A stretch of DNA of 64,000 nucleotides from Rubrivivax gelatinosus (GCF_004340905.1 NZ_SLXD01000005.1:186001-250000); one strand, 5' to 3'. Shown: positions 18,344 through 28,054, counted from the stretch's first letter. Program-made: numbers and translations. The notes: generated by a model from the letters alone, not told the origin.

Positions 18344-19249
18344 TCAATAGCCGAACTCGCGCGCGAGTTCGACGACCTCGGGCTTCAGGCCCTGGCCGTC
18401 CTCGCGCCAGGGCACCGGCTTGTCCAGCGGCGGCACCTTGACCTTGTGCGGGCGGAAGGTCGGGCCGGAGAGGAAGTTCGGGTCGTTGCCGAACAGCGCA
18501 TCCAGCGGCCCGAAGCAGGCGAACGGCGAGCGTTCGGGATGCATCATGTCGTCGAGCGCGTCGGCGTCGTCGCGGATGCCCAGCCAGCGGCAGATCATGC
18601 CGAGGAACTTCGGCGGGTCGTTCATCACGTCCTCGCCGCGGATGCGCATCTGGCGCTCGGCGGGGATCGTGTCGAGGAAGTTCAGGATGTTGATGTTCAG
18701 GTCGTACCAGGCGAACTGCGGCTCGACGATGGCGCGGTCATCGAGGAAGTCGATCGAGTTGACGAAGAGCGCGAAGGTGCCCTCGTACAGGCTCATCACC
18801 GACTTGCACTGGCCCACCGGGTGGCGCGTCAGGTGCAGGTAGCGGGCGTCGGGGAAGGCCTCGCGGATGCGCAGCAGGCGCTGGATGTCCACCGTGTAGG
18901 CCGGGCTCTTCTCGACCGCGATCAGCGGGTCGATCTTGTCGACCAGCTCGCGGTAGATCTCGCCCGACGTCAGGTTCTGGCGCGCCGCGCACCAGTGGGT
19001 GGCCATGCGCACGCTGTCCATCGTCTGCTCGCCGCCGTAGATCTCGGCGACGGCACGCAGCAGGCCGTGGCGCGTCTTGGCCTCGCTGCCCATCTCGTCG
19101 GTGGAGCGCACCCACAGGTCGACGAGGCGCTCGACGTTGAACAGGCACAGCTCCGGCAGGCCGAAGCACTGCGGATGCTGGCCCAGCATCGCGTTCATCA
19201 GCGAGGTGTAGGACCTCGGCGGCGCCAGCAGGAACAGAGGCGCGGCCAT
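18344..19249 (-). CDS. PAPS-dependent sulfotransferase
   Basis: 301 residues. Transfers sulfuryl groups from PAPS to an acceptor hydroxyl or amine. The N-terminus carries the 5'-phosphosulfate loop (FLLAPPRSYTSLMNAMLGQHP), and the 3'-phosphate-binding segment is RYLHLTRHPVGQCKSV (about 138-153). It has no signal peptide, so it acts in the cytoplasm. Its start codon directly follows the stop of the hydrolase gene, and the operon continues to a TolC/HlyD exporter. PAPS synthesis and PAP removal genes lie 2-6 kb away. The acceptor could be a polyketide, lipid, glycan or peptide; the sequence does not say. Confidence 0.88.
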   Translation of the reverse strand: MAAPLFLLAPPRSYTSLMNAMLGQHPQCFGLPELCLFNVERLVDLWVRSTDEMGSEAKTRHGLLRAVAEIYGGEQTMDSVRMATHWCAARQNLTSGEIYRELVDKIDPLIAVEKSPAYTVDIQRLLRIREAFPDARYLHLTRHPVGQCKSVMSLYEGTFALFVNSIDFLDDRAIVEPQFAWYDLNINILNFLDTIPAERQMRIRGEDVMNDPPKFLGMICRWLGIRDDADALDDMMHPERSPFACFGPLDALFGNDPNFLSGPTFRPHKVKVPPLDKPVPWREDGQGLKPEVVELAREFGY

Positions 19250-20068
19250 TCAGCCCAGCCGTCCCTCGACGAAGGGAACCTCGAAACACTTCTCGTGCAT
19301 GATCGGCCCGTGGCCGAAGAAGCCGTCCTCGCCGAAGAGTTCGCCGTGGTCGGCGGTGACGATGAAGTGCGTGTTCGGCGGCGCCATCTCCATGATGCGG
19401 CCGATCTGCACGTCGCAGTACTCGATGCACTTGATCTGCTGCAGGCGCAGCATCTCCATCTGCCCGGGCTCGAAGCCGCGTTTGCCCTGGGTGGCCTCGG
19501 CCACCGCGTCCATGCCCTTCAACGCGCCGTGCAGGCCCGAGATGTGCGGCAGGTCGGCACCCGACAGCATGTACGGGTAGTGCGTCTCGCCGACGTTGAA
19601 GAAGTAGTAGTGCGGCTCGTCGTCGGGGAACTCCATCTCCCCGACCATGCCCTTGAAGTCGTTGTGATTGGGCATGAGCTTGTAGTCGTCGAAGTCGCGG
19701 CTGATCAGCGTGCTCTTGTTGAGCACCGGCATCGAGACCTTGGCGACGGTGCGGTAGCCGAGCTTGCGCAGCACCTTGGGCAGCGACAGGTCGGGCAGGA
19801 ACTCCTTGAACGCGATGTCGGCGCAGCCGGTGCGCTCGCGCCACTGGGCGAACTCGTCCTTGTAGACCTCCGAGGCGAAGACATCCTTGGGGCTCGTGTG
19901 CGGCAGCATGCCCATCGCGAAGGTGTGGTGCGACGGCGCCGTCCACGAGGCGTACGAGTAGCGCTTCTGCGCCGCGCCCAGGCGGTCGACGTTCGGCGTT
20001 TTCGCGGCGACGAAGCTGTCGTAGCGGCAGCTGTCGAGGACGATGAAGACGATGTGGTTCAGGCTCAT
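19250..20068 (-). CDS. Alkaline-phosphatase/sulfatase-superfamily hydrolase (Thr nucleophile)
   Basis: 272 residues from ATG 20068. Binuclear-metal hydrolase fold: metal Asp in VFIVLDSCRYDSF (Asp12), candidate nucleophile in SWTAPSHHTF (Thr43), and distal metal ligands in FIVTADHGELFGEDGFFGHG. Formylglycine sulfatases need CxPxR or SxPxR; here it is TAPSH, which fits phosphatase, phosphotransferase or phosphodiesterase members better than a true arylsulfatase. No signal peptide, so cytoplasmic. It sits head to tail with the sulfotransferase, with zero spacing. It may trim, transfer or proofread the sulfated or phosphorylated group (inference). Confidence 0.8.
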   Translation of the reverse strand: MSLNHIVFIVLDSCRYDSFVAAKTPNVDRLGAAQKRYSYASWTAPSHHTFAMGMLPHTSPKDVFASEVYKDEFAQWRERTGCADIAFKEFLPDLSLPKVLRKLGYRTVAKVSMPVLNKSTLISRDFDDYKLMPNHNDFKGMVGEMEFPDDEPHYYFFNVGETHYPYMLSGADLPHISGLHGALKGMDAVAEATQGKRGFEPGQMEMLRLQQIKCIEYCDVQIGRIMEMAPPNTHFIVTADHGELFGEDGFFGHGPIMHEKCFEVPFVEGRLG

Positions 20069-20088
20069 TCGGATTCCTTGGGGCGCGC

Positions 20089-21495
20089 TCAGGGCAGCGC
20101 GATCTGCAGCAGGCCGCTGAGGTTGGTGACGCCGTCGGCAGCGGCCGGGGCGCCCCCGACGATCACCAGCGGGTAGTTCTGCATCACCCACACCGGCGAG
20201 CCGGAGTACTGCGTCGTGAGCGTGGTGTAGAAGAACGAGGTCGGCTGCTGGTTGTTGGCGGACTGGAGCACGCCCTGGTCGGTGAGGGCGTCGCTGACGA
20301 CGCCGTAGGTCAGCGCGGCGGCGTCCAGGGTGAGCGCGACCCAGTCCACGTCGGAGGACAGCATCCCGGGCCCGGCGAAGCTGCCGGCGAACAGCCCGAT
20401 GCGCTCTTCCTTCAGGCCGCCGAGCCACTGCAGGCGGCCGTCGCTCGAGGCGCTGGTGCCGATCGACAGCAGAACCTCCGAGTCGCCGACCTCGGCGATG
20501 CGAAAGCTCATCGACGGCACGCCCGAGGTCGACGAGGTGGCGGTGAAGACGCCGTCGGCGATCGTCACCGTGTAGAGCCTGGCGTTGCCGCTGCCGCAGG
20601 CCGAGGCGTTGAGCACCTCGGTCTCGCTCTCGCAGACCTTCAACGCGCCGCTGGACAGCGTGGCCGTCGCCGGATGCGTGGTCGCGCCGCTGCCGTCGCT
20701 GGCAACGCGGCGGAACATCAGGTTGTAGTTGCCGGCGGCGCCGGTGGTCGAGGTCAGGAAGCTGTTGGCCGCGATGTAAGGCGTGGCCGTGCCGCCGAAG
20801 CTGTGCACGCCGACGATGACGCCGTCGGTGGCGCGCAGACGCTCGGGGCCGCTGCCGACGATGTAGCCGCCGGCGCTGTCGGCGGCGAAGCTGCGCGTGT
20901 CGGAGACACCCTCACCGCTCATGGTGTAGGTGCCGGCGTCGAAGTCCACCGTCATCTCGTAGGCCTTGCCGTCGGCGGCGTAGACCTCGTAGCTGTCGTT
21001 GCGCGCGTCGACGGCCACGGTGGTGGCGCTGGCGGTGTTGTCGCTCGCGTCGGCTTCCTCCGCGGTGGTTGCGACCGCGGTCGCGACGACGTCGCCGCGC
21101 GTGGCCGACGGCAGCGTCACCGTGTACTTGAAGACCAGCTGGCGCTGCGCGGGCAGCGTGTCGATCGTCGTGCTCGCGCCCACCGTGGTGGGGCAGACGG
21201 CGCTGCTGGCGCTGGTGCAGCTCACCGTGGGCTCGCCGACGTCCACGTCGGCGACCGACCAGGCGAGCGTCACGGGAACCGAGGCGACCTGCGCGGTGTT
21301 GGCGACGACGACGGTGAAGGTCACCGATTCGCCGGCGCCAGTGCTGGCCTGCACCGTCTGGGTGAGCGAGATGTCGGCCATCTCGCGGCTCTCGGAGCTG
21401 CTGCGGCCGCCGCCGCAGGCGACGAGCGCCAATGTCGCGGCAAGGATCAGCCCCTTCGCGGCCGAGGCCGCGATCTTCCCAACGCTTCTACACAT
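20089..21495 (-). CDS. Exported lipoprotein with a CARDB/DUF11-like domain
   Basis: 468 residues. Signal peptide with lipobox (LALVACGGG, Cys about 27), followed by a Ser-rich tether. An Ig-like CARDB/DUF11-type domain (about 40-165) has the typical GESVTFTVVVANTAQ and DASDNTASATTVAV ends. The C-terminal 300 residues are beta-rich with Gly/Ser/Thr turns and one Cys pair (KVCESETEVLNASAC). It is first in the minus-strand run leading to the hydrolase, sulfotransferase and exporter, 20 bp before the next gene. It could be a surface anchor or the exported or sulfated substrate; both are guesses. Confidence 0.75.
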   Translation of the reverse strand: MCRSVGKIAASAAKGLILAATLALVACGGGRSSSESREMADISLTQTVQASTGAGESVTFTVVVANTAQVASVPVTLAWSVADVDVGEPTVSCTSASSAVCPTTVGASTTIDTLPAQRQLVFKYTVTLPSATRGDVVATAVATTAEEADASDNTASATTVAVDARNDSYEVYAADGKAYEMTVDFDAGTYTMSGEGVSDTRSFAADSAGGYIVGSGPERLRATDGVIVGVHSFGGTATPYIAANSFLTSTTGAAGNYNLMFRRVASDGSGATTHPATATLSSGALKVCESETEVLNASACGSGNARLYTVTIADGVFTATSSTSGVPSMSFRIAEVGDSEVLLSIGTSASSDGRLQWLGGLKEERIGLFAGSFAGPGMLSSDVDWVALTLDAAALTYGVVSDALTDQGVLQSANNQQPTSFFYTTLTTQYSGSPVWVMQNYPLVIVGGAPAAADGVTNLSGLLQIALP

Positions 21496-21617
21496 TCGTT
21501 CGACTCTTGTGACTTCCGTGAACCGATTGTTAGCGAGCCCCGACCTCAGGGAAACGGCCGGAATGCACGCTCACCTCATGCAAGTGCGGGACCATCCCCG
21601 CGACCGCGGGGGGGGTT

Positions 21618-22394
21618 TCAGCGGTTCGCCGAAGCGACGAAATGCGGGTTGTCGAAACCCGGCTTTCCATAGCGCAGCGGGACGCCGGCAACGGTGTCGA
21701 CACGGCCACCGGCAGCCGCCAGCACGGCATGGCCGGCGGCGATGTCCCACTCCATCGTGCGCCCCAGGCGCGGATAGAGATCGGCCTCGCCAGCGGCGAC
21801 GAGGCACAGCTTCAGCGACGAGCCGGCATTGGCCAGCGCCGCCACCTTGCGCCCGGCGAGGAAGGCGTCGAGCGCCGCGGCGTCCCCGTGCGAACGGCTG
21901 GCGACGACGGTCAGACCGGCTTCGGGCACCTCGCGGCAGCGGATCTCGCGCACCACGCCGGCTTGTTCGACCCGCGCGCCCTGCCCGCGTGCACCGGCGA
22001 AGAGCCGATCGAGCGCCGGAGCGAAGACCACGCCCAGAACCGCCTCACCACGGTGCACGAGGGCGATGTTCACGGTGAACTCGCCGTTGCGGCTGATGAA
22101 CTCCTTGGTGCCGTCCAGCGGGTCGACGAGCCAGAACCACTCCCCGACTTCGGGGGCCGCGCCGGCCGCGACGGCCTCTTCGGCGACGACCGGCACCTCG
22201 GGCGCGAGCTCGCGCAGCGCCGGCACGATCAGCTTCTCCGCACGTTCGTCGGCCTCGGTCACGGGCGACGCGTCCTGCTTGCCGCGCACCGCGAAATCGG
22301 TGGCGTAGATCTCCATGATCAGGGCGCCGGCCCTGCGGGCAATGGCGGCAACGTCGTTCAACAGGCCCGGGGCGGCCACTCGATCTTCGGTCAT
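21618..22394 (-). CDS. cysQ: 3'(2'),5'-bisphosphate nucleotidase CysQ
   Basis: 258 residues from ATG 22394, with a strong CAGGAGG ribosome site. Inositol-monophosphatase-fold, Mg-dependent enzyme that converts PAP to AMP (and PAPS to APS), clearing the inhibitory product of sulfotransferases. Metal-binding motifs are intact: EEA near residue 72, DPLDGTKEF (about 91-99) and EWDIAAGHAVLAAAGG near the C-terminus. It is divergent from cysD and directly upstream of the sulfotransferase block, so it fits PAP recycling for either sulfate assimilation or sulfation. Confidence 0.93.
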   Translation of the reverse strand: MTEDRVAAPGLLNDVAAIARRAGALIMEIYATDFAVRGKQDASPVTEADERAEKLIVPALRELAPEVPVVAEEAVAAGAAPEVGEWFWLVDPLDGTKEFISRNGEFTVNIALVHRGEAVLGVVFAPALDRLFAGARGQGARVEQAGVVREIRCREVPEAGLTVVASRSHGDAAALDAFLAGRKVAALANAGSSLKLCLVAAGEADLYPRLGRTMEWDIAAGHAVLAAAGGRVDTVAGVPLRYGKPGFDNPHFVASANR

Positions 22395-22572
22395 TCGGGA
22401 TCCTCCTGACGGCAACTTTAGCGGCGCGCAACACGCATCCGGCTGACGCCGCCGACGCCCCGACCCCCTCATCTCCTGGGGCGGGCAGTTGCCAGGACCT
22501 TGGGAGATACTCACGGCCCCGCGGCATGCACCTTGCTGCGGCGCAGCACGCGAGATCATCCACACCACGCCT

Positions 22573-23484
22573 ATGCACCCATCGATCAGCCTCACCCATC
22601 TGCAGCGCCTGGAAGCGGAGAGCATCCACATCCTGCGGGAAGTCGTCGCCGAAGCCGACAAGCCGGTGATGCTCTACTCGATCGGCAAGGACAGCGCGGT
22701 GATGCTGCACCTGGCGCGCAAGGCCTTCTATCCGGCCCCGCCGCCGTTCCCGCTCCTGCACGTGGACACGACCTGGAAGTTCCGCGACATGTACGCGATG
22801 CGCGAGCGCATGGCGCGCGAGCTCGGCATGGAGCTCATCGTCTATCACAACCCCGAGGCGATGGAACGCGGCATCAACCCGTTCGACCACGGCTCGCAGA
22901 TCCACACCGACATGTGGAAGACCCAGGGCCTGAAGCAGGCGCTGGACCACTACGGCTTCGACGCCGCCTTCGGCGGCGCGCGCCGCGACGAGGAGAAGAG
23001 CCGCGCCAAGGAACGCATCTTCTCGTTCCGCACCGCGCAGCACCGCTGGGACCCGAAGAACCAGCGCCCCGAGCTCTGGCACCTCTACAACGGCCGCAAG
23101 CACAAGGGCGAGTCGATCCGCGTGTTCCCGATCTCGAACTGGACCGAGCTCGACATCTGGCAGTACATCTACCTTGAGAACATTCCCATCGTGCCGCTGT
23201 ACTACGCGGCCGAGCGGCCGGTGGTCGAGCGCGACGGCACGCTGATCATGGTCGACGACGATCGCATGCGCCTGAAGCCCGGCGAGCAGCCGATGATGAA
23301 GAAGGTGCGCTTTCGCACGCTGGGCTGCTACCCGCTGTCCGGCGCGGTGGAGTCCGATGCCGAGACGCTCGTGGACATCATCCAGGAGATGCTGCTCACC
23401 CGCACCAGCGAACGCCAGGGCCGCATGATCGACCACGACACGGCCGCTTCCATGGAGAAGAAGAAGCAAGAGGGGTACTTTTAG
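22573..23484 (+). CDS. cysD: Sulfate adenylyltransferase subunit 2
   Basis: 303 residues from ATG 22573; an in-frame upstream extension lacks homology. ATP-sulfurylase catalytic subunit of the PP-loop family, making APS from ATP and sulfate with CysN. The PP-loop is [18 protein letters not shown], and [16 protein letters not shown] and the C-terminal [13 protein letters not shown]...KKKQEGYF are hallmark CysD sequence. No strong ribosome site is visible. Together with the cysN-cysC gene it forms the PAPS supply; a repeat element separates the two. Confidence 0.97.
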   Translation: MHPSISLTHLQRLEAESIHILREVVAEADKPVMLYSIGKDSAVMLHLARKAFYPAPPPFPLLHVDTTWKFRDMYAMRERMARELGMELIVYHNPEAMERGINPFDHGSQIHTDMWKTQGLKQALDHYGFDAAFGGARRDEEKSRAKERIFSFRTAQHRWDPKNQRPELWHLYNGRKHKGESIRVFPISNWTELDIWQYIYLENIPIVPLYYAAERPVVERDGTLIMVDDDRMRLKPGEQPMMKKVRFRTLGCYPLSGAVESDAETLVDIIQEMLLTRTSERQGRMIDHDTAASMEKKKQEGYF

Positions 23485-23571
23485 CCCCCAGGCTCCCTCC
23501 CGGTCGCCACCCCCCGAGGGGGCTCTGGCAGCGGCCCGGCAGAGCCGGATCCGCGCCAGCGGCTTGATCGC
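23485..23571 (-). repeat. GC-rich intergenic repeat, copy 2 (inverted relative to copy 1)
   Basis: Read on the minus strand it gives GCGATCAAGCC, GCGGATCCGGCTCTGCCGG, CCCCCTCGGGGGG and a final CTGGGGG, the same block order as 18247-18336. It lies between cysD and cysN-cysC and might form mRNA structure inside that operon. Confidence 0.6.
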
Positions 23572-23636
23572 ACGCAACGCCACGTTCTCGCGCGCTCGCT
23601 GACCGCGACGCGCAGCCAAACAGGAACCGTCCTTCC

Positions 23637-25541
23637 ATGGCTCACGTATCCGACCTCATCGCCACCGACATCGAGCGTTATCTCGAACAGCACGAGAAGA
23701 AGAGCCTGCTGCGCTTCATCACCTGCGGCTCGGTCGACGACGGCAAGAGCACCGTCATCGGGCGCCTGCTGTACGAATCGAAGATGCTCTTCGAGGACCA
23801 GCTCGCCGCCATCGAAGCCGACTCCAAGAAGTGGGGCACGCAAGGCGGCGACATCGACTTCGCGCTGCTCGTCGACGGCCTGGCCGCCGAGCGCGAGCAA
23901 GGCATCACGATCGACGTCGCCTACCGCTTCTTCAGCACCGACCGGCGCAAGTTCATCGTCGCCGACACGCCGGGGCACGAGCAGTACACGCGCAACATGA
24001 TCACCGGCGCGTCGACCGCCGACGTCGCGGTGATCCTCGTCGACGCGCGCAAGGGCGTGCTGACGCAGACCCGCCGCCACAGCTACCTCGTCTCGCTGAT
24101 CGGCATCCGCAAGGTCGTGCTGGCGATCAACAAGATGGACCTGGTGGACTATTCGCAGCAGGTCTACAACCGCATCGACGAGGAGTACCGCGAGTTCGCC
24201 AAGCAGATCGGCCTGGCGGACATCACGACCATCCCGCTGTCGGCCCTGAAGGGCGACAACATGACCGAGGCCAGCGAGCACACCGGCTGGTACCACGGCC
24301 CGACGCTGATGGGTTTCCTCGAGACCTGCGAGATCGACGAGACGCGGCTGCAAGGCGACCCGCTGCGCCTGCCGGTGCAGTGGGTCAACCGCCCCAACCT
24401 CGACTTCCGCGGCTTCTGCGGCCTGATCGCCAGCGGCAGCGTGCGCCCGGGTGACCGCGTGCGCGTGCAGCCCTCGGGCCGCGAGAGCACGGTGGCGCGC
24501 ATCGTCGCCCACGGCGGCGACCTGCCGGTGGCCGTCGCCGGCCAGTCGGTGACGCTGACGCTGGCCGACGAGGTCGACATCTCGCGCGGCGACGTGATCT
24601 CCGGCACCGACGCGCCGGCCGAGGTCGCCGACCAGTTCGAGTGCTCGATCGTCTGGATGGCCGACGAGCCGATGCTGCCCGGCCGCCCCTACCTGCTGAA
24701 GCTCGGCACGCGCACCGTCAGCGCCTCGGTGACCGAGCCCAAGTACAAGGTCAACGTCAACACGATGGAGCACCTGGCGGCCAAGCAGCTGGAGTTGAAC
24801 GAGATCGGCGTGTGCAACATCGCGCTCGACCGCGCCGTGCCCTTCGACGCCTACCAGGCCAACCGCGACACCGGCGGCTTCATCCTGATCGACCGGCTGA
24901 CGAACAACACGGTCGGCGCCGGGATGCTGCACTTCGCGCTGCGCCGCGCGCACAACATCCACCTGCAGCACGTCGACATCGACAAGGCCGCACGCGCGCT
25001 GCAGAAGGGCCAGAAGCCCGCGGTGCTGTGGTTCACCGGACTGTCCGGCGCCGGCAAGTCGACGATCGCCAACCTGGTCGAGAAACGGCTGCACGCGCTG
25101 GGCCGCCACTCCTACCTGCTCGACGGCGACAACGTGCGCCACGGCCTGAACAAGGACCTCGGCTTCACCGAAGCCGACCGGGTCGAGAACGTGCGCCGCG
25201 TCGGCGAGGTCGCCAAGCTGATGGTCGACGCCGGGCTGATCGTGCTGACGGCCTTCATCTCGCCGTTCCGCGCCGAGCGCCGCCTGGCGCGTTCGCTGGT
25301 CGCCGAGGGCGAGTTCATCGAGGTGCATGTCGACACGCCGCTGGACGTGGCCGAGAGCCGCGACGTCAAGGGCCTGTACAAGAAGGCGCGCCGCGGCGAG
25401 CTGCGCAACTTCACCGGCATCGATTCGCCCTACGAGCCGCCTGAGAATCCGGAGATCCGCATCGACACCACCGAACTGACCGCGGAACGTGCGGCCGATC
25501 GTGTGATCGAGCTGCTGCGCGAGCGGGGTTTCATCGCCTAA
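23637..25541 (+). CDS. cysNC: Bifunctional sulfate adenylyltransferase subunit 1 / APS kinase (CysN-CysC fusion)
   Basis: 634 residues. The N-terminal about 440 residues are the CysN GTPase ([10 protein letters not shown]-loop, [16 protein letters not shown]) that drives ATP sulfurylase, with EF-Tu-like barrels. From about residue 455 follows APS kinase: [12 protein letters not shown]-loop, [36 protein letters not shown] and FTGIDSPYE. The product is PAPS. This NodQ-like fusion channels APS to PAPS and favours sulfation as well as assimilation. It is downstream of cysD and ended by an intrinsic terminator. Confidence 0.97.
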   Translation: MAHVSDLIATDIERYLEQHEKKSLLRFITCGSVDDGKSTVIGRLLYESKMLFEDQLAAIEADSKKWGTQGGDIDFALLVDGLAAEREQGITIDVAYRFFSTDRRKFIVADTPGHEQYTRNMITGASTADVAVILVDARKGVLTQTRRHSYLVSLIGIRKVVLAINKMDLVDYSQQVYNRIDEEYREFAKQIGLADITTIPLSALKGDNMTEASEHTGWYHGPTLMGFLETCEIDETRLQGDPLRLPVQWVNRPNLDFRGFCGLIASGSVRPGDRVRVQPSGRESTVARIVAHGGDLPVAVAGQSVTLTLADEVDISRGDVISGTDAPAEVADQFECSIVWMADEPMLPGRPYLLKLGTRTVSASVTEPKYKVNVNTMEHLAAKQLELNEIGVCNIALDRAVPFDAYQANRDTGGFILIDRLTNNTVGAGMLHFALRRAHNIHLQHVDIDKAARALQKGQKPAVLWFTGLSGAGKSTIANLVEKRLHALGRHSYLLDGDNVRHGLNKDLGFTEADRVENVRRVGEVAKLMVDAGLIVLTAFISPFRAERRLARSLVAEGEFIEVHVDTPLDVAESRDVKGLYKKARRGELRNFTGIDSPYEPPENPEIRIDTTELTAERAADRVIELLRERGFIA

Positions 25542-25560
25542 CGGTGCGGCAGCTGCCAGG

Positions 25561-25594
25561 AGCCGCGCGTGCCCACCGGGACGCGCGGCTTTTT
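25561..25594 (+). terminator. Intrinsic terminator after cysNC
   Basis: A perfect 10-bp stem AGCCGCGCGT / ACGCGCGGCT with a 10-nt loop is followed by a T-tract (TTTTTC), 19 nt past the stop codon. Confidence 0.88.
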
Positions 25595-25609
25595 CATTTC
25601 CGGCCTGTC

Positions 25610-25646
25610 ATAGCCGTGGTCAATGGTCCTGATTGAAACGATCGAC
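25610..25646 (+). promoter_or_regulatory. Candidate OxyR binding site upstream of ahpC
   Basis: Four tetranucleotides with exact 7-bp spacing, ATAG-N7-CAAT-N7-ATTG-N7-CGAC, match the OxyR pattern ATAG-N7-CTAT-N7-ATAG-N7-CTAT at 12 of 16 key bases. The site lies about 95 bp before the ahpC start. A possible -10 (TACAGT) is at 25669-25674. The spacing match is seen; OxyR control is inferred. Confidence 0.5.
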
Positions 25647-25739
25647 TGCCAACATCAGCACCGGCCGCTACAGTCTCTCCGTCGCGTTCTCCTTCACTCG
25701 CGTCTCTCACCGACCCACCCTCAGAGGAGCAAAGAACCC

Positions 25740-26303
25740 ATGTCGCTGATCAACACCCAAGTCAAGCCGTTCAAGGCCACCGCCTACCAGACCGGCAAGT
25801 TCTTCGACGTCACCGAAGAAAGCCTCAAGGGCAAGTGGAGCGTCGTGGTCTTCTACCCGGCCGACTTCACCTTCGTCTGCCCGACCGAGCTCGAAGACCT
25901 GGCCGACACCTATGCCGAGTTCCAGAAGCTGGGCGTCGAGGTCTACGGCGTGTCGACCGACACCCACTTCGCGCACAAGGCCTGGGCCGAAACCTCGCCG
26001 GCGATCCAGAAGGTCAAGTACCCGCTGATCGGTGACCCGACCGGCACGCTGACGCGCAACTTCGAGGTCATGATCGAAGAAGAAGGCCTGGCGCTGCGTG
26101 GCACCTTCGTCATCAACCCCGATGGCCAGATCAAGCTCTGCGAGATCCACGACAACGGCATCGGCCGTGACGCCAGCGAGCTGCTGCGCAAGGTCAAGGC
26201 GGCCCAGTACGTCGCCTCGCACCCGGGCCAGGTCTGCCCGGCCAAGTGGCAGGAAGGCGCCGCGACGCTGACCCCGTCGCTGGACCTCGTCGGCAAGATC
26301 TAA
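25740..26303 (+). CDS. ahpC: Alkyl hydroperoxide reductase, peroxiredoxin subunit
   Basis: 187 residues from ATG 25740, with AGGAGC upstream. Typical 2-Cys peroxiredoxin that reduces peroxides and peroxynitrite: peroxidatic Cys47 in FTFVCPTE, resolving Cys in GQVCPAKW near residue 166. Length and sequence match the proteobacterial AhpC group that is reduced by AhpF, encoded 174 bp downstream. A candidate OxyR site precedes it. GC-rich hairpins in the ahpC-ahpF gap (about 26321-26364) could reduce read-through and give AhpC excess over AhpF. Confidence 0.97.
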   Translation: MSLINTQVKPFKATAYQTGKFFDVTEESLKGKWSVVVFYPADFTFVCPTELEDLADTYAEFQKLGVEVYGVSTDTHFAHKAWAETSPAIQKVKYPLIGDPTGTLTRNFEVMIEEEGLALRGTFVINPDGQIKLCEIHDNGIGRDASELLRKVKAAQYVASHPGQVCPAKWQEGAATLTPSLDLVGKI

Positions 26304-26477
26304 GCCGTACGGCAACCCCGGCCCGCCACGGCGGGCCTCACGGACGCCCGGCTCGCCCGGGCGTTCTGCCGCCAGGGCCTGCCACCGCAGGCCCCTGTCG
26401 CCAGCCCCCGAAGCGGGACGGGCGCTGACGACAGGGCGCGACACCCTCCCTCCCCGCCTCGAATCCAGGAGCCACGC

Positions 26478-28046
26478 ATGCTCGACGCCAACCTCAAGAA
26501 CCAGCTCAAGGCCTATCTCGAGCGCCTGCAGCAGCCGATCGAACTCGTCGCCTCGCTCGACGACCGCCCGGCCTCGGCCGAGATGCGTGCGCTGCTCGAG
26601 GACATCGCGCCGCTGTCGCCGCTGATCAGCGTGCGCTACGACGGCTCGGACGCTCGCCGGCCCTCGTTCTCGATCAGCCGCGCCGGCGCCGACATGGGCC
26701 TTCGTTTCGCCGCCATCCCGATGGGCCACGAGTTCACCTCGCTGGTGCTGGCGCTGCTGCAGGCCGGTGGCCACCCGCCCAAGCTGGACGCCGACACGAT
26801 CGCGCAGATCCAGGGCCTCGAAGGCGACTTCGTCTTCGAGGCCTACATGTCGCTGACCTGCCACAACTGCCCCGACGTCGTGCAGGCGCTGAACCTGATG
26901 GCGGTGCTGAACCCGCGCGTTCGCCACGTCGCGATCGACGGCGGGCTGTTCAAGGCCGAGGTCGACGCGCGCCAGATCATGGCCGTGCCGACCGTGTTCC
27001 TGAACGGCCAGCCCTTCGGCTCGGGCCGCATGGAGATCGGCGAGATCCTGGCCAAGGTCGACACCGGCGCGGCCGCGCGCGACGCCGCCAAGCTGGCGAA
27101 GAAGGAGCCGTACGAGGTGCTGATCGTCGGCGGCGGCCCGGCCGGCGCCGCGGCGGCGATCTACGCCGCGCGCAAGGGCATCCGCACCGGCATCGTCGCC
27201 GAGCGTTTCGGCGGCCAGACGCTGGACACGCTGGCGATCGAGAACTTCGTCTCGGTGATGGAGACCGAAGGGCCGAAGTTCGCCGCCGCGCTGGAAGCCC
27301 ACGTGCGCGCCTACGCCGTCGACGTCAACGTCGGCCAGCAGGTGCAGGCCGTGGTCCCGGCGCCGCAGCCGGGCGCCTACGCGACCGTCAAGCTGGTCAA
27401 CGGCGCCGAGCTCAAGGGCCGCACGATCATCCTGGCCACCGGCGCACGCTGGCGCAACGTCAACGTGCCCGGCGAGCAGGAGTACAAGACCCGGGGCGTG
27501 GCCTACTGCCCGCACTGCGACGGCCCGCTGTTCAAGGGCAAGAAGGTCGCCGTCATCGGCGGCGGCAACTCCGGCGTCGAGGCCGCGATCGACCTCGCCG
27601 GCGTCGTCGAGCACGTGACGCTGATCGAGTTCCTCGACCAGCTGAAGGCCGACGCGGTGCTGGTCGACAAGCTGAAGAGCCTGCCCAACGTCACCATCCA
27701 CACCAACGCCCAGACCACCGAGATCACCGGCGACGGCCAGAAGGTCAACGGCCTGCGCTACAAGGACCGTGTCTCGGGCGCCGAGCACCACGTCGAGCTG
27801 GCCGGCGTGTTCGTGCAGATCGGCCTGGTGCCCAACACCGAGTTCCTGAAGGGCACGCTGGAGCTGAGCCGCTTCGGCGAGATCGTCATCGACCCGAAGT
27901 GCACGACCAGCGTGCCGGGCATCTTCGCCGCCGGCGACGTGACGACCGTGCCGTACAAGCAGATCATCATCGCCACCGGCGAAGGCGCGAAGGCGGCACT
28001 GTCGGCCTTCGACTACCTGATCCGCACGCCGGCCGCCCAGGCCTGA
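26478..28046 (+). CDS. ahpF: Alkyl hydroperoxide reductase, flavoprotein subunit
   Basis: 522 residues from ATG 26478. Cytoplasmic FAD/NADH disulfide reductase that recycles AhpC. The N-terminal tandem thioredoxin-like domain holds CHNC (about 130), then FAD binding [17 protein letters not shown] (about 217), the catalytic disulfide YCPHC (about 345), NAD binding [10 protein letters not shown] and the C-terminal FAD motif [10 protein letters not shown]. Full length. Pairs with ahpC and is closed by a hairpin. Confidence 0.97.
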   Translation: MLDANLKNQLKAYLERLQQPIELVASLDDRPASAEMRALLEDIAPLSPLISVRYDGSDARRPSFSISRAGADMGLRFAAIPMGHEFTSLVLALLQAGGHPPKLDADTIAQIQGLEGDFVFEAYMSLTCHNCPDVVQALNLMAVLNPRVRHVAIDGGLFKAEVDARQIMAVPTVFLNGQPFGSGRMEIGEILAKVDTGAAARDAAKLAKKEPYEVLIVGGGPAGAAAAIYAARKGIRTGIVAERFGGQTLDTLAIENFVSVMETEGPKFAAALEAHVRAYAVDVNVGQQVQAVVPAPQPGAYATVKLVNGAELKGRTIILATGARWRNVNVPGEQEYKTRGVAYCPHCDGPLFKGKKVAVIGGGNSGVEAAIDLAGVVEHVTLIEFLDQLKADAVLVDKLKSLPNVTIHTNAQTTEITGDGQKVNGLRYKDRVSGAEHHVELAGVFVQIGLVPNTEFLKGTLELSRFGEIVIDPKCTTSVPGIFAAGDVTTVPYKQIIIATGEGAKAALSAFDYLIRTPAAQA

Positions 28047-28054
28047 GGCCCGGC

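Noticed and set aside
21596..21611. Hairpin CCCCGC/GCGGGG as terminator of cysQ
   Set aside because: Six-bp stem without a U-tract in GC-rich DNA; chance occurrence is likely.
26321..26364. Terminator between ahpC and ahpF
   Set aside because: GC-rich stems exist but no T-tract, and the genes function together; noted only as possible attenuation.
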